A DNA stretch of 64,000 nucleotides, taken from contig NZ_CP050300.1 of assembly GCF_014189505.1 (NCBI RefSeq), forward strand, positions 1 through 64,000, read 5' to 3'. This DNA comes from Phyllobacterium sp. 628 (GTDB taxonomy: Bacteria > Pseudomonadota > Alphaproteobacteria > Rhizobiales > Rhizobiaceae). Position numbers and translations under genes: made by a program. Positions 23,590 to 32,170 of the stretch are shown here, in pieces (position 1 is the first letter of the stretch; each line of letters starts with the position of its first letter). The notes under the pieces were generated by a model. The model ran no database searches. It worked only from the letters and a program-made list of their open reading frames with translations, and was not told the DNA's origin.

Positions 23590-25182
23590 CTAGTTCTTTT
23601 TCACAAGGCGATAGAAGACAAAATCCGATGTGGCGCCATTCACATAACCGGAAACATTCTTGGCAAGCGCAACCTGTGTAGCCGCCTGAAACATGACGAT
23701 GATGGGTGAATTGGCCTGCACCTTTTTCTGCAGATCGATATACATCTGGTTGCGCTTCGACTGATCAGCTTCGGCTCGCGCTGCCTTCGTTTCCGCATTC
23801 AATTCCGCAGGAACAGCCCAGCCATTGCGCCACGTCGTGGTCGACTGATAATTGCCATCGGAATTGTCTTCGTTGAAGGCAAAGGCCTTGGCGTTTGAAT
23901 CCGGATCCATGAAATCCGGACCCCAGTAAAGCAGCATGGCTTCATGCGTACGTGCGCGGTATTTCGTGATCACCTGGCTGCCTGTGCCTGGAATAATGTT
24001 GAAGTTGATGCCAGCTTCCGCGAAGCCCGCCTGCAGCGACTGCGCCATATCGGTAAATGGCGTGGAATTGATCACATCCAGCGTGACATTGATCGGCGTC
24101 TTGACGCCCGCGTCAGCAAGAATCTTCTTCGCCTTGGCGGGATCATAGGTGTAAGGCGTCTCGTCGAGGGCGCCCGGAAAACCGGATGGCCAGAACGCCT
24201 GATGCACCTGCATCTGCCCCTTCAGGAACGAGTCCGTCATACCTTTGTAATTGACGAGATAGCGCGCTGCTTCCCAGATCGCGGGATTGGTGAGTGCCTG
24301 ATCTTTCTGATTCAGGCTCAGAAAATGCACGGCTGCCTGCGGATAAGTCTCCACATTCACTGTGCCCTTGGTTGTAAGGCTGGCCACCTGATCCGGCGTC
24401 AAGTTCTTGGCGATATCAACGTCGCCGGATTCAAGCAGCAATTGCTGGGTCGCGGCTTCAGCCACATGGCGGATAATGACCGACTTCATCGCCGGAGCGC
24501 CGCCAAAATAATTCGGATTGCCGGCAAGGTTGATGATTTCGCCGGGGCGGAACGCCTTCAAGACAAAAGGCCCGGTACCTGCGGAATTGGCCTTGAGCCA
24601 GGCATTGCCCATGTCGCCATTGGCTTCATTGGCCTGTACCGTCACCGCATCGACAACCGAAGCAGGCCGTGCAGCCAGAACGTTAAGCACGAAGGCCGAA
24701 GAAAAGTCGCCGTCATATTTGAGAACGACATTATTGCCGGACGCCGTCACCATCTTGTCAACATTTTCGGGCGTCCAGCCGAGCTGTGACAAGATAAAGG
24801 CAGGAGCCTTGTTGAGTACCACGACCCGCTTGAACGAATAGACAACATCTTCCGCGCGCAGCGGATTACCGGATGTGAATTTCACACCGTCGCGCAATGT
24901 AAAGGTGATTGTCTTGACCGCATCATCCGCCACCCACTGCGTCGCCAGACCCGGTGCCAACGCCTTCACGTCAGGGGCGTCATACTGCACCAGACGATCA
25001 TAGGTCTGGGTCACGTATTCGCCCGATGTAAACTCGTAGGCTTCGGCCGGATCAATACTGACAATGTCGTCAATGTTCTGGGCGACAACCAGCGCATTGC
25101 CTGGCGTTGCCGCGTGAACAACGACAGGTGCCGCCGACACGATCATGGAAGCGGCAAGCAATGCCGCCTTGAACAGTTTCAT
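23590..25182 (-). CDS. ABC transporter substrate-binding protein, family 5 (peptide/opine type)
   Basis: The 530-residue protein has a signal peptide (LFKAALLAASMIVSAAPVVVHA) and the family 5 binding fold: SIDPAEAYEFTSGEYVTQTYDRLVQY, VKTITFTLRDGVKFTSGNPLRAEDVVYSFKR and a GTGPFVLKAFRPGE segment. It most likely supplies the permeases and ATPases encoded on the other strand from 25990. gaggag precedes the ATG. The ligand is not predictable; the M24 peptidase next door favours peptides. Confidence 0.88.
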   Translation of the reverse strand: MKLFKAALLAASMIVSAAPVVVHAATPGNALVVAQNIDDIVSIDPAEAYEFTSGEYVTQTYDRLVQYDAPDVKALAPGLATQWVADDAVKTITFTLRDGVKFTSGNPLRAEDVVYSFKRVVVLNKAPAFILSQLGWTPENVDKMVTASGNNVVLKYDGDFSSAFVLNVLAARPASVVDAVTVQANEANGDMGNAWLKANSAGTGPFVLKAFRPGEIINLAGNPNYFGGAPAMKSVIIRHVAEAATQQLLLESGDVDIAKNLTPDQVASLTTKGTVNVETYPQAAVHFLSLNQKDQALTNPAIWEAARYLVNYKGMTDSFLKGQMQVHQAFWPSGFPGALDETPYTYDPAKAKKILADAGVKTPINVTLDVINSTPFTDMAQSLQAGFAEAGINFNIIPGTGSQVITKYRARTHEAMLLYWGPDFMDPDSNAKAFAFNEDNSDGNYQSTTTWRNGWAVPAELNAETKAARAEADQSKRNQMYIDLQKKVQANSPIIVMFQAATQVALAKNVSGYVNGATSDFVFYRLVKKN

Positions 25183-25229
25183 TCTTCATTCTCCTCTGGA
25201 TTGTTATTGTTGTTGGGTTGTTTATGGGT

Positions 25230-25811
25230 CTAAAGGCGGGGCCGGAACATGGGCAAAGTCCCCGTCCACAAAACCCGCGCCGTCTTGTCTGTATCGTTCC
25301 ACCATGCGTGGGGTCTGTTGCCGCGGAAATGCAGGCTGTCGCCCGCCGAGATCACCACCTCTTCATCATCGAGTTTGTGGGTGATGACCCCTTCAAGCAC
25401 GTAGAGGATTTCTTCGCCCTCATGGCTGACGGTTTCCGAGCGGTAGCCCGCCGGTATGTTCATGATGACGGATGAAAGAATATTTCCGGCAAAATCCGCT
25501 GCGATCTGCTCGTAGACTATGGAGGAGCCATCGACTGAAAATTTCTGTCGCTCGCCCTGACGTGTCAGCGCATCTTCCGCCGTAGGCGTAGCGATGAAAT
25601 AATCCATGCCAACGTCGAGACTACGCGCAATCTGTGCAAGCGTTCCCAGTGATGGTGTGGCATGATCACGTTCAACCTGACTGAGATAGCCCACGGAAAT
25701 GCCCGCAGCGTCGCAGATTTCCTGCAACGTCATCTGCAATTGACGCCGCCGCGCCCGGATCATGGCGCCAACCTTGGGTTGCGCGGCAACGTCGCGAAGT
25801 TCGGAAGTCAT
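25230..25811 (-). CDS. XRE-cupin transcriptional regulator
   Basis: From the ATG at 25811 the product is 193 residues. An XRE helix-turn-helix (about residues 13-70, IRARRRQLQMTLQEICDAAGISVGYLSQVERDHATPS) is followed by a cupin_2 sensor domain (SETVSHEGEEILYVLEGVITHKLDDEEVVISAGDSLHF). Proteins of this build often regulate uptake or catabolic operons in response to a small ligand. The gene lies between the substrate-binding protein gene and the divergent permease genes, so it probably controls both arms. A TTG start at 25823 is less likely. Confidence 0.88.
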   Translation of the reverse strand: MTSELRDVAAQPKVGAMIRARRRQLQMTLQEICDAAGISVGYLSQVERDHATPSLGTLAQIARSLDVGMDYFIATPTAEDALTRQGERQKFSVDGSSIVYEQIAADFAGNILSSVIMNIPAGYRSETVSHEGEEILYVLEGVITHKLDDEEVVISAGDSLHFRGNRPHAWWNDTDKTARVLWTGTLPMFRPRL

Positions 25812-25823
25812 GTCCGATTCCAA

Positions 25824-25880
25824 TCTTAGTAAAATTTCTTTGATCTAAGCAAAAATTTTTGTATGGTCCAAGCAGAATCT
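25824..25880. promoter_or_regulatory. Repeated motif in the divergent promoter, possible XRE-cupin operators
   Basis: Three related motifs in the same orientation start at 25824 (TCTTAGTAAAATT), 25844 (TCTAAGCAAAAAT) and 25867 (TCCAAGCAGAAT). They are spaced 20 and 23 bases apart, about two helical turns. They lie between the XRE-cupin gene and the divergent permease genes. Binding by that regulator is inference. Confidence 0.4.
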
Positions 25881-25989
25881 TCGGCAAAGACGCGTAAAGT
25901 GCAAACCACTTTCATCTTCAGACCGGAATAAAGGGAACAATCGACACGAATGGGCCAACCCAGGTGTCAAACGTGGGAAGGCTCAGGAT

Positions 25990-27078
25990 TTGGCATTCGA
26001 ATCCGAAACACTTGCAGATATTGCGACCAAGAGTGTCAAGCGGCGCAGCTTCCGCAAAAGCCGCAGTGCACGTCTTCTGCTCGGGCTCAGCGGTTTCATC
26101 GTGTCGGTGCTGCTCACCTTCCTCGGCTTGCTTGCAATCACCTTTTTCATTGGCCGCGTTGTGCCAATCGACCCGGTGCTGGCCGTCGTCGGTGACCGTG
26201 CACCCCGCGCGGTCTACGAAGCTGCACGAATCCAGATGGGCCTGGATCAGCCCGCCCCCATTCAGTTCATCCGCTATGTCCAATCTATCTTGTCAGGCGA
26301 TCTCGGCACGTCGGTTTCCACAGGCAAACTGGTGCTGGATGATTTGAAACGTGTATTCCCCGCGACGCTGGAAATGGCAACGCTGGGCATCATTATTGGT
26401 GTATTGCTGGGTGTGCCGATGGGCGTTTATGCCGCCAGCCGCCGGGGCAGTCTGGTTGACCAGATCATCCGCGTCGTTGGTTTGTTGGGGTATGCGGTTC
26501 CTGCATTCTGGCTTGGGCTTGTGGGGCTTGCCGTTTTTTATGCGCGCTTAAAATGGGTCGCTGGGCCCGGACGCCTCGATATTTTCTATGATGGATTGGT
26601 GCAACCAGTCACAGGCATCGTCCTGATCGATAGTCTGCTTGCGGGCGAGACTGAAATCTTCGTCAACGCGCTCTGGCATCTGGCACTCCCTGCATCGGTG
26701 CTGGGTTTCTTCAGCCTTGCCTATATCGCGCGCATGACCCGCTCTTTCATGCTTGATCAGCTGTCGCAGGAATATGTGACCACAGCCCGCGTCAAGGGTG
26801 TTTCTGAGCGGCTGGTCATTTGGCGCCACGCATTCCGGCCCATTCTGGTGCCGCTGATTACGGTTATTGGCCTGTCCTATGCCGGGCTACTCGAAGGCTC
26901 CGTGATGATCGAAACAATCTTCTCATGGCCGGGTATCGGCAATTACCTGACCGTCGCCTTGCTGAATGCCGATATGTCCGCCGTGCTAGGGGCCACGCTG
27001 GTGATTGGTGCGGTGTTCATTGCCATCAACAAATTGTCCGACGTGCTCTACCGCGTCCTTGATCCCCGTGCGCGTTAG
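25990..27078 (+). CDS. ABC transporter permease, DppB/OppB type
   Basis: The 362-residue protein has about six membrane helices. The first is preceded by a long basic cytoplasmic tail (KSVKRRSFRKSRSARLLLGL). The EAA loop is YVTTARVKGVSERLVIWRHAFRPILVPLITVIG. It has the DppB-type SGDLGTSVSTGKLVLDDLKRVFPATLEMA extracytoplasmic segment. Translation seems to begin with TTG at 25990, since no ATG or GTG in frame is seen upstream; agga lies just before it. It is the first gene of a four-gene transporter arm. Confidence 0.88.
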   Translation: MAFESETLADIATKSVKRRSFRKSRSARLLLGLSGFIVSVLLTFLGLLAITFFIGRVVPIDPVLAVVGDRAPRAVYEAARIQMGLDQPAPIQFIRYVQSILSGDLGTSVSTGKLVLDDLKRVFPATLEMATLGIIIGVLLGVPMGVYAASRRGSLVDQIIRVVGLLGYAVPAFWLGLVGLAVFYARLKWVAGPGRLDIFYDGLVQPVTGIVLIDSLLAGETEIFVNALWHLALPASVLGFFSLAYIARMTRSFMLDQLSQEYVTTARVKGVSERLVIWRHAFRPILVPLITVIGLSYAGLLEGSVMIETIFSWPGIGNYLTVALLNADMSAVLGATLVIGAVFIAINKLSDVLYRVLDPRAR

Positions 27079-27087
27079 GAGACATCG

Positions 27088-27993
27088 ATGGCAAACGTCC
27101 GTAGCTGGCTGATCGATGACAGCCCCTCCTCCCGACTGCAGGCGCGTCTTGGCCGCGCATACCGCATCAGCGGCGCTCTTTCGCGCAATCCGCTGGCCGC
27201 TATCGGTGCGGTGATCATTCTGATCCTGATCCTCACTGCGATTTTTGCGCCATGGATCGCCACCCATGATCCGCTCAAACAGGATTTGACGCAGCGCCTG
27301 TTAAGGCCAAGCGGGATCAACTGGATGGGCACCGACGAGCTTGGCCGGGATATCTGGTCGCGTGTTGTCTACGGCGCACGCATTACCCTTGTCATCGTGG
27401 TGCTTGTCGCGGTTCTTGCGGCTCCCGCCGGTCTCGTCATCGGGGCTGTCGCCGGATATTTCGGCGGCTGGATCGACCGTATTCTGATGGGCATAACCGA
27501 TATTTTCCTGTCCATGCCTAAGCTCATTCTCGCACTCGCCCTTGTGGCTGCTTTGGGGCCGGGTATCGAGAACGCTATCATCGCCATCGCCATCACGTCT
27601 TGGCCGGGTTATGCCCGCATCGCCCGCGCCGAAACACTGACGTTCAAGAATTCAGAGTTCATTGCGGCCATTCGTTTGCAGGGTGCTTCGTCGCTGCGGG
27701 TCATTCTCGGGCATGTCCTGCCGCTTTGCACATCCTCGATGATTGTGCGCGTAACCCTCGATATGGCCGGTATCATTCTCACCGCTGCGGGCCTCGGTTT
27801 CATCGGGCTCGGTGCGCAGCCCCCGCTTCCCGAATGGGGTGCGATGATCGCACGCGGGCGTTCGTTCATTCTGGATCAATGGTGGGTTGCCACCATGCCC
27901 GGCTTTGCCATCATCATCGTCAGCCTTGGCTTCTGTTTCCTCGGCGACGGTCTGCGTGATGTGCTTGATCCCAAGAGCGGAGAACAGCGTTGA
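27088..27993 (+). CDS. ABC transporter permease, DppC/OppC type
   Basis: The 301-residue protein shows the DppC hallmarks: a N-terminal helix (NPLAAIGAVIILILILTAIFAPWIA), the GTDELGRDIWSRVVYGARITL motif and an EAA-type loop (FIAAIRLQGASSLRVILGHVLPLC). Six membrane helices are expected. It pairs with the upstream DppB-type permease, which ends nine bases earlier. The stop overlaps the next start as TTGA. Confidence 0.9.
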   Translation: MANVRSWLIDDSPSSRLQARLGRAYRISGALSRNPLAAIGAVIILILILTAIFAPWIATHDPLKQDLTQRLLRPSGINWMGTDELGRDIWSRVVYGARITLVIVVLVAVLAAPAGLVIGAVAGYFGGWIDRILMGITDIFLSMPKLILALALVAALGPGIENAIIAIAITSWPGYARIARAETLTFKNSEFIAAIRLQGASSLRVILGHVLPLCTSSMIVRVTLDMAGIILTAAGLGFIGLGAQPPLPEWGAMIARGRSFILDQWWVATMPGFAIIIVSLGFCFLGDGLRDVLDPKSGEQR

Positions 27994-28820
27994 GCCTGCT
28001 TGAAATCGAAAATCTGCGGGTAACCTTCCCGACGCCAAAGGGCAATATCGACGTCGTGCGCGGCATTTCGTTCAACCTTGACCGGGAACGGCTGGGCATT
28101 GTTGGCGAAAGCGGCTCGGGCAAATCCATGACCGGGCGCGCCATCCTGAAGCTCATCCGCGCGCCGGGCAGAGTAAGTGCCGACACATTCCGGTTTGACG
28201 GAATTGATCTGCGTAACCAATCGGAAAAGGCCATGCGCAGCATAAGAGGCGCTCGCATTTCCATGGTAATGCAGGATCCGAAGTTCTCGCTCAACCCTGT
28301 AATGACTGTTGGCGAGCAGATCGCCGAAGCCCTGCAAACCCATAAGCGCCTGCCACGCCGCGAAATCCGCAACCGCGTACACACAATGCTTGAAGCAGTC
28401 CGAATAGCTGATCCCGAGCGCGTTGCCACACTCTACCCGCATGAAATATCCGGCGGCATGGGTCAGCGCGTCATGATTGCCATGATGCTCATCCCCGAGC
28501 CGGATTTGCTGATTGCTGACGAACCGACATCCGCCCTTGATGTTTCGGTTCAGGCGCAGGTGCTCGATATTATTGACGAGCAAGTCAAACGTAAAGGCAT
28601 GGGGCTGATTTTCATCAGCCATGATCTCAATCTGGTGTCGAGTTATTGCGACCGCATTCTGGTGATGAATTCCGGCACAATTGTCGAGGAATGCAATGCA
28701 GGCGACCTGCGCAACGCAACCCATCCCTATACGCGGGGTCTGATTGCAGCCATCCCGCAGCTTAATGAAACACGCGACGAACTCCCTGTTCTCGACCGCA
28801 GCACATGGGTGGCCAAATGA
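27990..28820 (+). CDS. ABC transporter ATP-binding protein, DppD type
   Basis: The 276-residue protein has Walker A GESGSGKSM, a Q-loop MVMQDPKFSLNPVMTV, signature ISGGMGQRVMIAMML and Walker B LLIADEPTSALDVSVQ. The C-terminal extension with ATHPYTRGLIAAIPQL is typical of oligopeptide and nickel importer ATPases. The start is a TTG that overlaps the dppC-like stop, so translation is coupled. Confidence 0.9.
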   Translation: MSLLEIENLRVTFPTPKGNIDVVRGISFNLDRERLGIVGESGSGKSMTGRAILKLIRAPGRVSADTFRFDGIDLRNQSEKAMRSIRGARISMVMQDPKFSLNPVMTVGEQIAEALQTHKRLPRREIRNRVHTMLEAVRIADPERVATLYPHEISGGMGQRVMIAMMLIPEPDLLIADEPTSALDVSVQAQVLDIIDEQVKRKGMGLIFISHDLNLVSSYCDRILVMNSGTIVEECNAGDLRNATHPYTRGLIAAIPQLNETRDELPVLDRSTWVAK

Positions 28821-29557
28821 TTGCGCTGTCGCTTCAGAACCTCGATATCTTCTACGGTGAAACCCAGATCACTCACAATATCAACGTGGAGATCAAGGAA
28901 GGCGAAAGTTTCGCGCTTGTCGGCGAAAGCGGCTCCGGCAAATCAACCGTGCTCAAAGCCATTGCCGGATTGGCGCCGGAATGGTCGGGATCGATCAGCG
29001 CCTTCGGCCAACCGCGCAGCCACAATATCGATCAGCAGTTCGCCAAACATTGCCAGATGGTGTTTCAAGACCCTTACGGCTCATTGCATCCGCGCAAAAC
29101 TGTTGATGCCACTTTAAGCGAACCACTGGCTATTCACGGAGTCAGCAACCAGAACGGCCGGGTCGAAGACATTCTGGTTGCAGTTGGTCTCGACCGGAAA
29201 TTCCGCTTCCGCTACCCGCACCAACTGTCCGGCGGCCAGCGCCAGCGCGTTGCTATTGCGCGTGCCTTGATGCTTGAGCCGAAACTGCTGCTGCTTGACG
29301 AGCCGACCTCCGCACTCGACGTGTCGGTGCAGGCCGAAATTCTCAACCTGTTGAAACGGCTGCGCCGCGAGCAGAACCTCACCTTCCTGATGGTGACGCA
29401 CAACCTGCCCGTCGTCTCGTTTCTGTGCGACCGTCTGGCTGTCATGCGGCATGGACGGATTGTCGAAATTGCCGATGTGGCCGAACTCAAGCGCGGCGCA
29501 CTGAAAGAACCCTATTCGCGTGAGCTGATGGATATCAGCAGCGCGCATGCCGGTTAA
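28817..29557 (+). CDS. ABC transporter ATP-binding protein, DppF type
   Basis: The ATG at 28817 overlaps the preceding stop (ATGA) and gives 246 residues. Motifs are Walker A GESGSGKST, Q-loop MVFQDPYGSLHPRKT, signature LSGGQRQRVAIARAL and Walker B LLLLDEPTSALDVSVQ. It forms the ATPase heterodimer with the DppD-type protein. It is somewhat shorter than typical DppF because the C-terminal extension is reduced. Confidence 0.9.
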   Translation: MIALSLQNLDIFYGETQITHNINVEIKEGESFALVGESGSGKSTVLKAIAGLAPEWSGSISAFGQPRSHNIDQQFAKHCQMVFQDPYGSLHPRKTVDATLSEPLAIHGVSNQNGRVEDILVAVGLDRKFRFRYPHQLSGGQRQRVAIARALMLEPKLLLLDEPTSALDVSVQAEILNLLKRLRREQNLTFLMVTHNLPVVSFLCDRLAVMRHGRIVEIADVAELKRGALKEPYSRELMDISSAHAG

Positions 29558-29580
29558 AATTTACACCCGAGGAAATGAAA

Positions 29581-30084
29581 ATGACACATGATGAGATAGC
29601 AGCGGCATTGACCGAGTTTGACACGCGCATTGCCAGTGACACGCAGGCTGACGCGCCTTGGCAGGCACTGCAAGTGCTCACACAAAAGCTGATCGGCGCG
29701 AAACTGTTCACCATCATGACCGTCGACATGAAGAATGAACTGGCCCGACGTGAATACACGTCTGACGCCGTCAGCTATCCGGTTTCCGGGACCAAGCCTA
29801 TTCATTATGATCGCTGGTTCGACACTGTCCATAAGGACAAGCAGTCATTCGTCGCCAACACGATTGCCGATATCGCGACTGTTTTTTCCGACCATGAAAC
29901 GATCTGGGCACTGGGATGCGGATCCGTCATCAACATTCCCGTGGTGATAGCCGGAGAATTGCTGGGCACCGTTAATTGCCTCGACGTGGAGCATCACTAT
30001 ACGCCGGAACGGGTGGAACGCTCCAAGCTGCTGGCAATGCCGGCCAAGCTCGCGTTTCTCGCTGCCAGCGCCAGGACCGTTTGA
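29581..30084 (+). CDS. GAF-domain protein
   Basis: The 167-residue protein is a single GAF domain: WQALQVLTQKLIGAKLFTIMTVD at the start and ALGCGSVINIPVVIAGELLGTVNCLD near the end. Related stand-alone GAF proteins are found beside transporter or amidase genes in Rhizobiales. A second ATG at 29581, seven bases after gagga, is preferred to that at 29575. It follows the transporter ATPase by 23 bases, so it may be in the same transcript. A ligand-sensing or ligand-binding role is likely, but the ligand is unknown. Confidence 0.75.
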   Translation: MTHDEIAAALTEFDTRIASDTQADAPWQALQVLTQKLIGAKLFTIMTVDMKNELARREYTSDAVSYPVSGTKPIHYDRWFDTVHKDKQSFVANTIADIATVFSDHETIWALGCGSVINIPVVIAGELLGTVNCLDVEHHYTPERVERSKLLAMPAKLAFLAASARTV

Positions 30085-30096
30085 CCGAAACACAAA

Positions 30097-30126
30097 ATTC
30101 CTGTTCGCATCTCAGCGAACAGGAAT
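30097..30126 (-). terminator. Intrinsic terminator of the aminobenzoate operon
   Basis: ATTCCTGTTCG (30097-30107) and CGAACAGGAAT (30116-30126) form a perfect 11-bp stem with an 8-base loop. On the minus strand the stem is followed by TTTG, and it overlaps the last codons of the RidA gene. It lies between two converging genes and may act in both directions. Confidence 0.7.
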
Positions 30127-30510
30127 GACAGCGGTTGCCTCGATTTCCACCAATGCCCGGTCTTCCAGCAGCGCCACAACCTGTACGAGTGTCATTGCTG
30201 GGTAATGGCGGCCAAACACCCGGCGATAGGCCTCACCCAGCTGCTTCTGTTCGGCAACATAAGTCTTCTTGTCCGTGATAAACCATGTGAGGCGCACCAG
30301 ATCAGTCGTCTGCGCACCGGCGCTGGACAGGACATCGGCAATATTCCGCATGGCCTGTTCAGCCTGCGCGACAAAGTCATCGGTTTCGAACACCTGATCC
30401 TTGGTCCAGCCAATCTGTCCGCCGACAAAAACGGCCTTGCCCTCGGCCATCATGCCGTTCGAATAGCCCTTTGCCGCCGGCCAGCCCTGCGGGTGTATGA
30501 TCTCTGCCAT
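30112..30510 (-). CDS. RidA family deaminase of the aminobenzoate cluster
   Basis: The 132-residue protein is a RidA-type trimer former: GKAVFVGGQIGWTKDQV, TWFITDKKTYVAEQKQLGEAYRRVFGRHYPAMTLVQVVALLEDRALVEIEATAVI. The Arg of archetypal RidA deaminases (position 105 in E. coli) appears replaced in MTLVQVVAL, so catalysis is uncertain. It is the last gene of the 2-aminobenzoate operon. The pathway intermediate formed by the monooxygenase/reductase is an enamine, so a RidA helping its hydrolysis to a ketone is plausible; this is inference. Confidence 0.8.
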   Translation of the reverse strand: MAEIIHPQGWPAAKGYSNGMMAEGKAVFVGGQIGWTKDQVFETDDFVAQAEQAMRNIADVLSSAGAQTTDLVRLTWFITDKKTYVAEQKQLGEAYRRVFGRHYPAMTLVQVVALLEDRALVEIEATAVIPVR

Positions 30511-30539
30511 TCCAGTTTCCTACCTGATTATTTTCTTCA

Positions 30540-32165
30540 TTATTGTTGATACGCCTTGCGCAACTGAAACCGCTGTATCTTTCCGGTTGCCGTCTTTGGC
30601 AGTGTGTCGAGAAATTTGATCGACCGCGGATATTTGTACGGCGCTATGACCTGTTTGACATGATCCTGCAAGCGTTTGACGGTTTCGGCACTCGGAGCAA
30701 TATCGCCGCGCAAAACAATATGCGCCTGAACGATCTGACCACGCTCCTCATCGGGCGCACCGATCACCGCACATTCACTGACATCGGGATGGGCCAACAG
30801 CGCCGCTTCCACTTCCGGTCCGGCAATATTGTAGCCGGCCGAGATGATCATATCGTCGGAACGTGCAGCAAAATGGAAATAGCCGTCCTCATCCTGATAG
30901 AAGGAATCGCCGGTCAGGTTCCAGCCGTCACGCACGTAATTGGCCTGGCGCTTGTCAGCAAGATAACGGCAGCCGATCGGGCCGCGCACCGCAAGCCTGC
31001 CGATCTCACCGTGCGGTACCTGCTGCATGTCATCGTCAACAATGATCGCCTGATATCCGGTGACGGGTTTGCCTGTCTTGCCCGGCCCGGAATCCTCCAG
31101 CCGGTTGCTGATGAAGATATGCAGCATTTCCGTGGCGCCAATACCATCGAGCAGTGGCTTTCCGGTTTTCTGCATCCATGCTTCGTAGATCGGTGCCGGC
31201 AAAGTCTCACCAGCAGACACCGCGATACGCAGCGAAGACAGATCCGCGCCTTCGTTCATTGCCTGCAGCATGACACGGTAAGCCGTCGGTGCGGTGAAGC
31301 TGATCGTCGCCTTGTAGGTCTCGATAATGTCAATCATCTTGGGCGGTGTGGCCTGTTCCAGCAACGTGGCCGCCGCACCGAACCGCAATGGGAAAATGGC
31401 AAGGCCACCCAGACCAAAGGTAAAAGCAAGAGGGGGCGATCCCACAAAAATATCATCAGGGCGGACACCAAGCACTTCCTTGGCGTAACCATCGGCGATG
31501 ATCAGCAAATCCCTATGGAAATGCATGGTCGCCTTCGGCTCGCCTGTGGTGCCCGAGGTAAAGCCGAGCAGCGCCACATCATCGCGCCCGGTCTTTACCG
31601 CTTCAAAGCGGACGGATTTATCGAGCGCAATCCGGTCAAGTTCGGCCTCATGATTGGCCGTTCCATCAAAGCCGACAACGCGTTTCAGAAACTTGCTTGT
31701 TTTGGCGCACGTTTCCATGTCTTCCAGCAAGCGGGTATCGCAGAGCGCCAGGGAGATTTCTGCCTTGTCGACAATCTGCGTAAGCTCGCCAACCCGCAGC
31801 ATCGGCATGGTGTTGACCACGACCGCGCCAACCTTTGTTGCGGCCAGCCAGCAGGCCACCATGGCCGGATTGTTGGCGGAACGAATGAGAATGCGGTTGC
31901 CCGGTTCAATACCATAATTCTCAACCAGGGTATGGGCTATCCGGTTGGTCCAGTCGGTCAGTTCTTTGTAGGTGCGGCGTCGGCCATTGCCGATGAGCGC
32001 GGTATTGTCACCGAAACCCTTGGCAACCATGGCGTCGGTGAGTTCCACGGCGGCATTCAACCATTCCGGATACTGGAAGTTATCCATCAGCAATTCCGGC
32101 CATTCCTCGGACGGAGGAAGATTATCTCGGGTAAAGTGATCCGTATGCGCCGATGGTCCCAACAT
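30540..32165 (-). CDS. abmG: 2-aminobenzoate (anthranilate)-CoA ligase
   Basis: The 541-residue protein belongs to the benzoate-CoA ligase branch of AMP-forming enzymes. Key motifs are LLGFTSGTTGEPKATMHFH (ATP loop), SFTAPTAYRVML, GIGATEMLHIFISN (the HIFIS motif is typical of benzoate-CoA ligases), TGDSFYQDEDGYFHFAARSDDMI, and the C-terminal lysine segment PKTATGKIQRF. It activates an aromatic acid with CoA and ATP. The choice of 2-aminobenzoate over benzoate rests on the neighbouring monooxygenase/reductase fusion. It lies 29 bases before the RidA gene. Confidence 0.8.
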   Translation of the reverse strand: MLGPSAHTDHFTRDNLPPSEEWPELLMDNFQYPEWLNAAVELTDAMVAKGFGDNTALIGNGRRRTYKELTDWTNRIAHTLVENYGIEPGNRILIRSANNPAMVACWLAATKVGAVVVNTMPMLRVGELTQIVDKAEISLALCDTRLLEDMETCAKTSKFLKRVVGFDGTANHEAELDRIALDKSVRFEAVKTGRDDVALLGFTSGTTGEPKATMHFHRDLLIIADGYAKEVLGVRPDDIFVGSPPLAFTFGLGGLAIFPLRFGAAATLLEQATPPKMIDIIETYKATISFTAPTAYRVMLQAMNEGADLSSLRIAVSAGETLPAPIYEAWMQKTGKPLLDGIGATEMLHIFISNRLEDSGPGKTGKPVTGYQAIIVDDDMQQVPHGEIGRLAVRGPIGCRYLADKRQANYVRDGWNLTGDSFYQDEDGYFHFAARSDDMIISAGYNIAGPEVEAALLAHPDVSECAVIGAPDEERGQIVQAHIVLRGDIAPSAETVKRLQDHVKQVIAPYKYPRSIKFLDTLPKTATGKIQRFQLRKAYQQ

Positions 32166-32170
32166 TCTTT

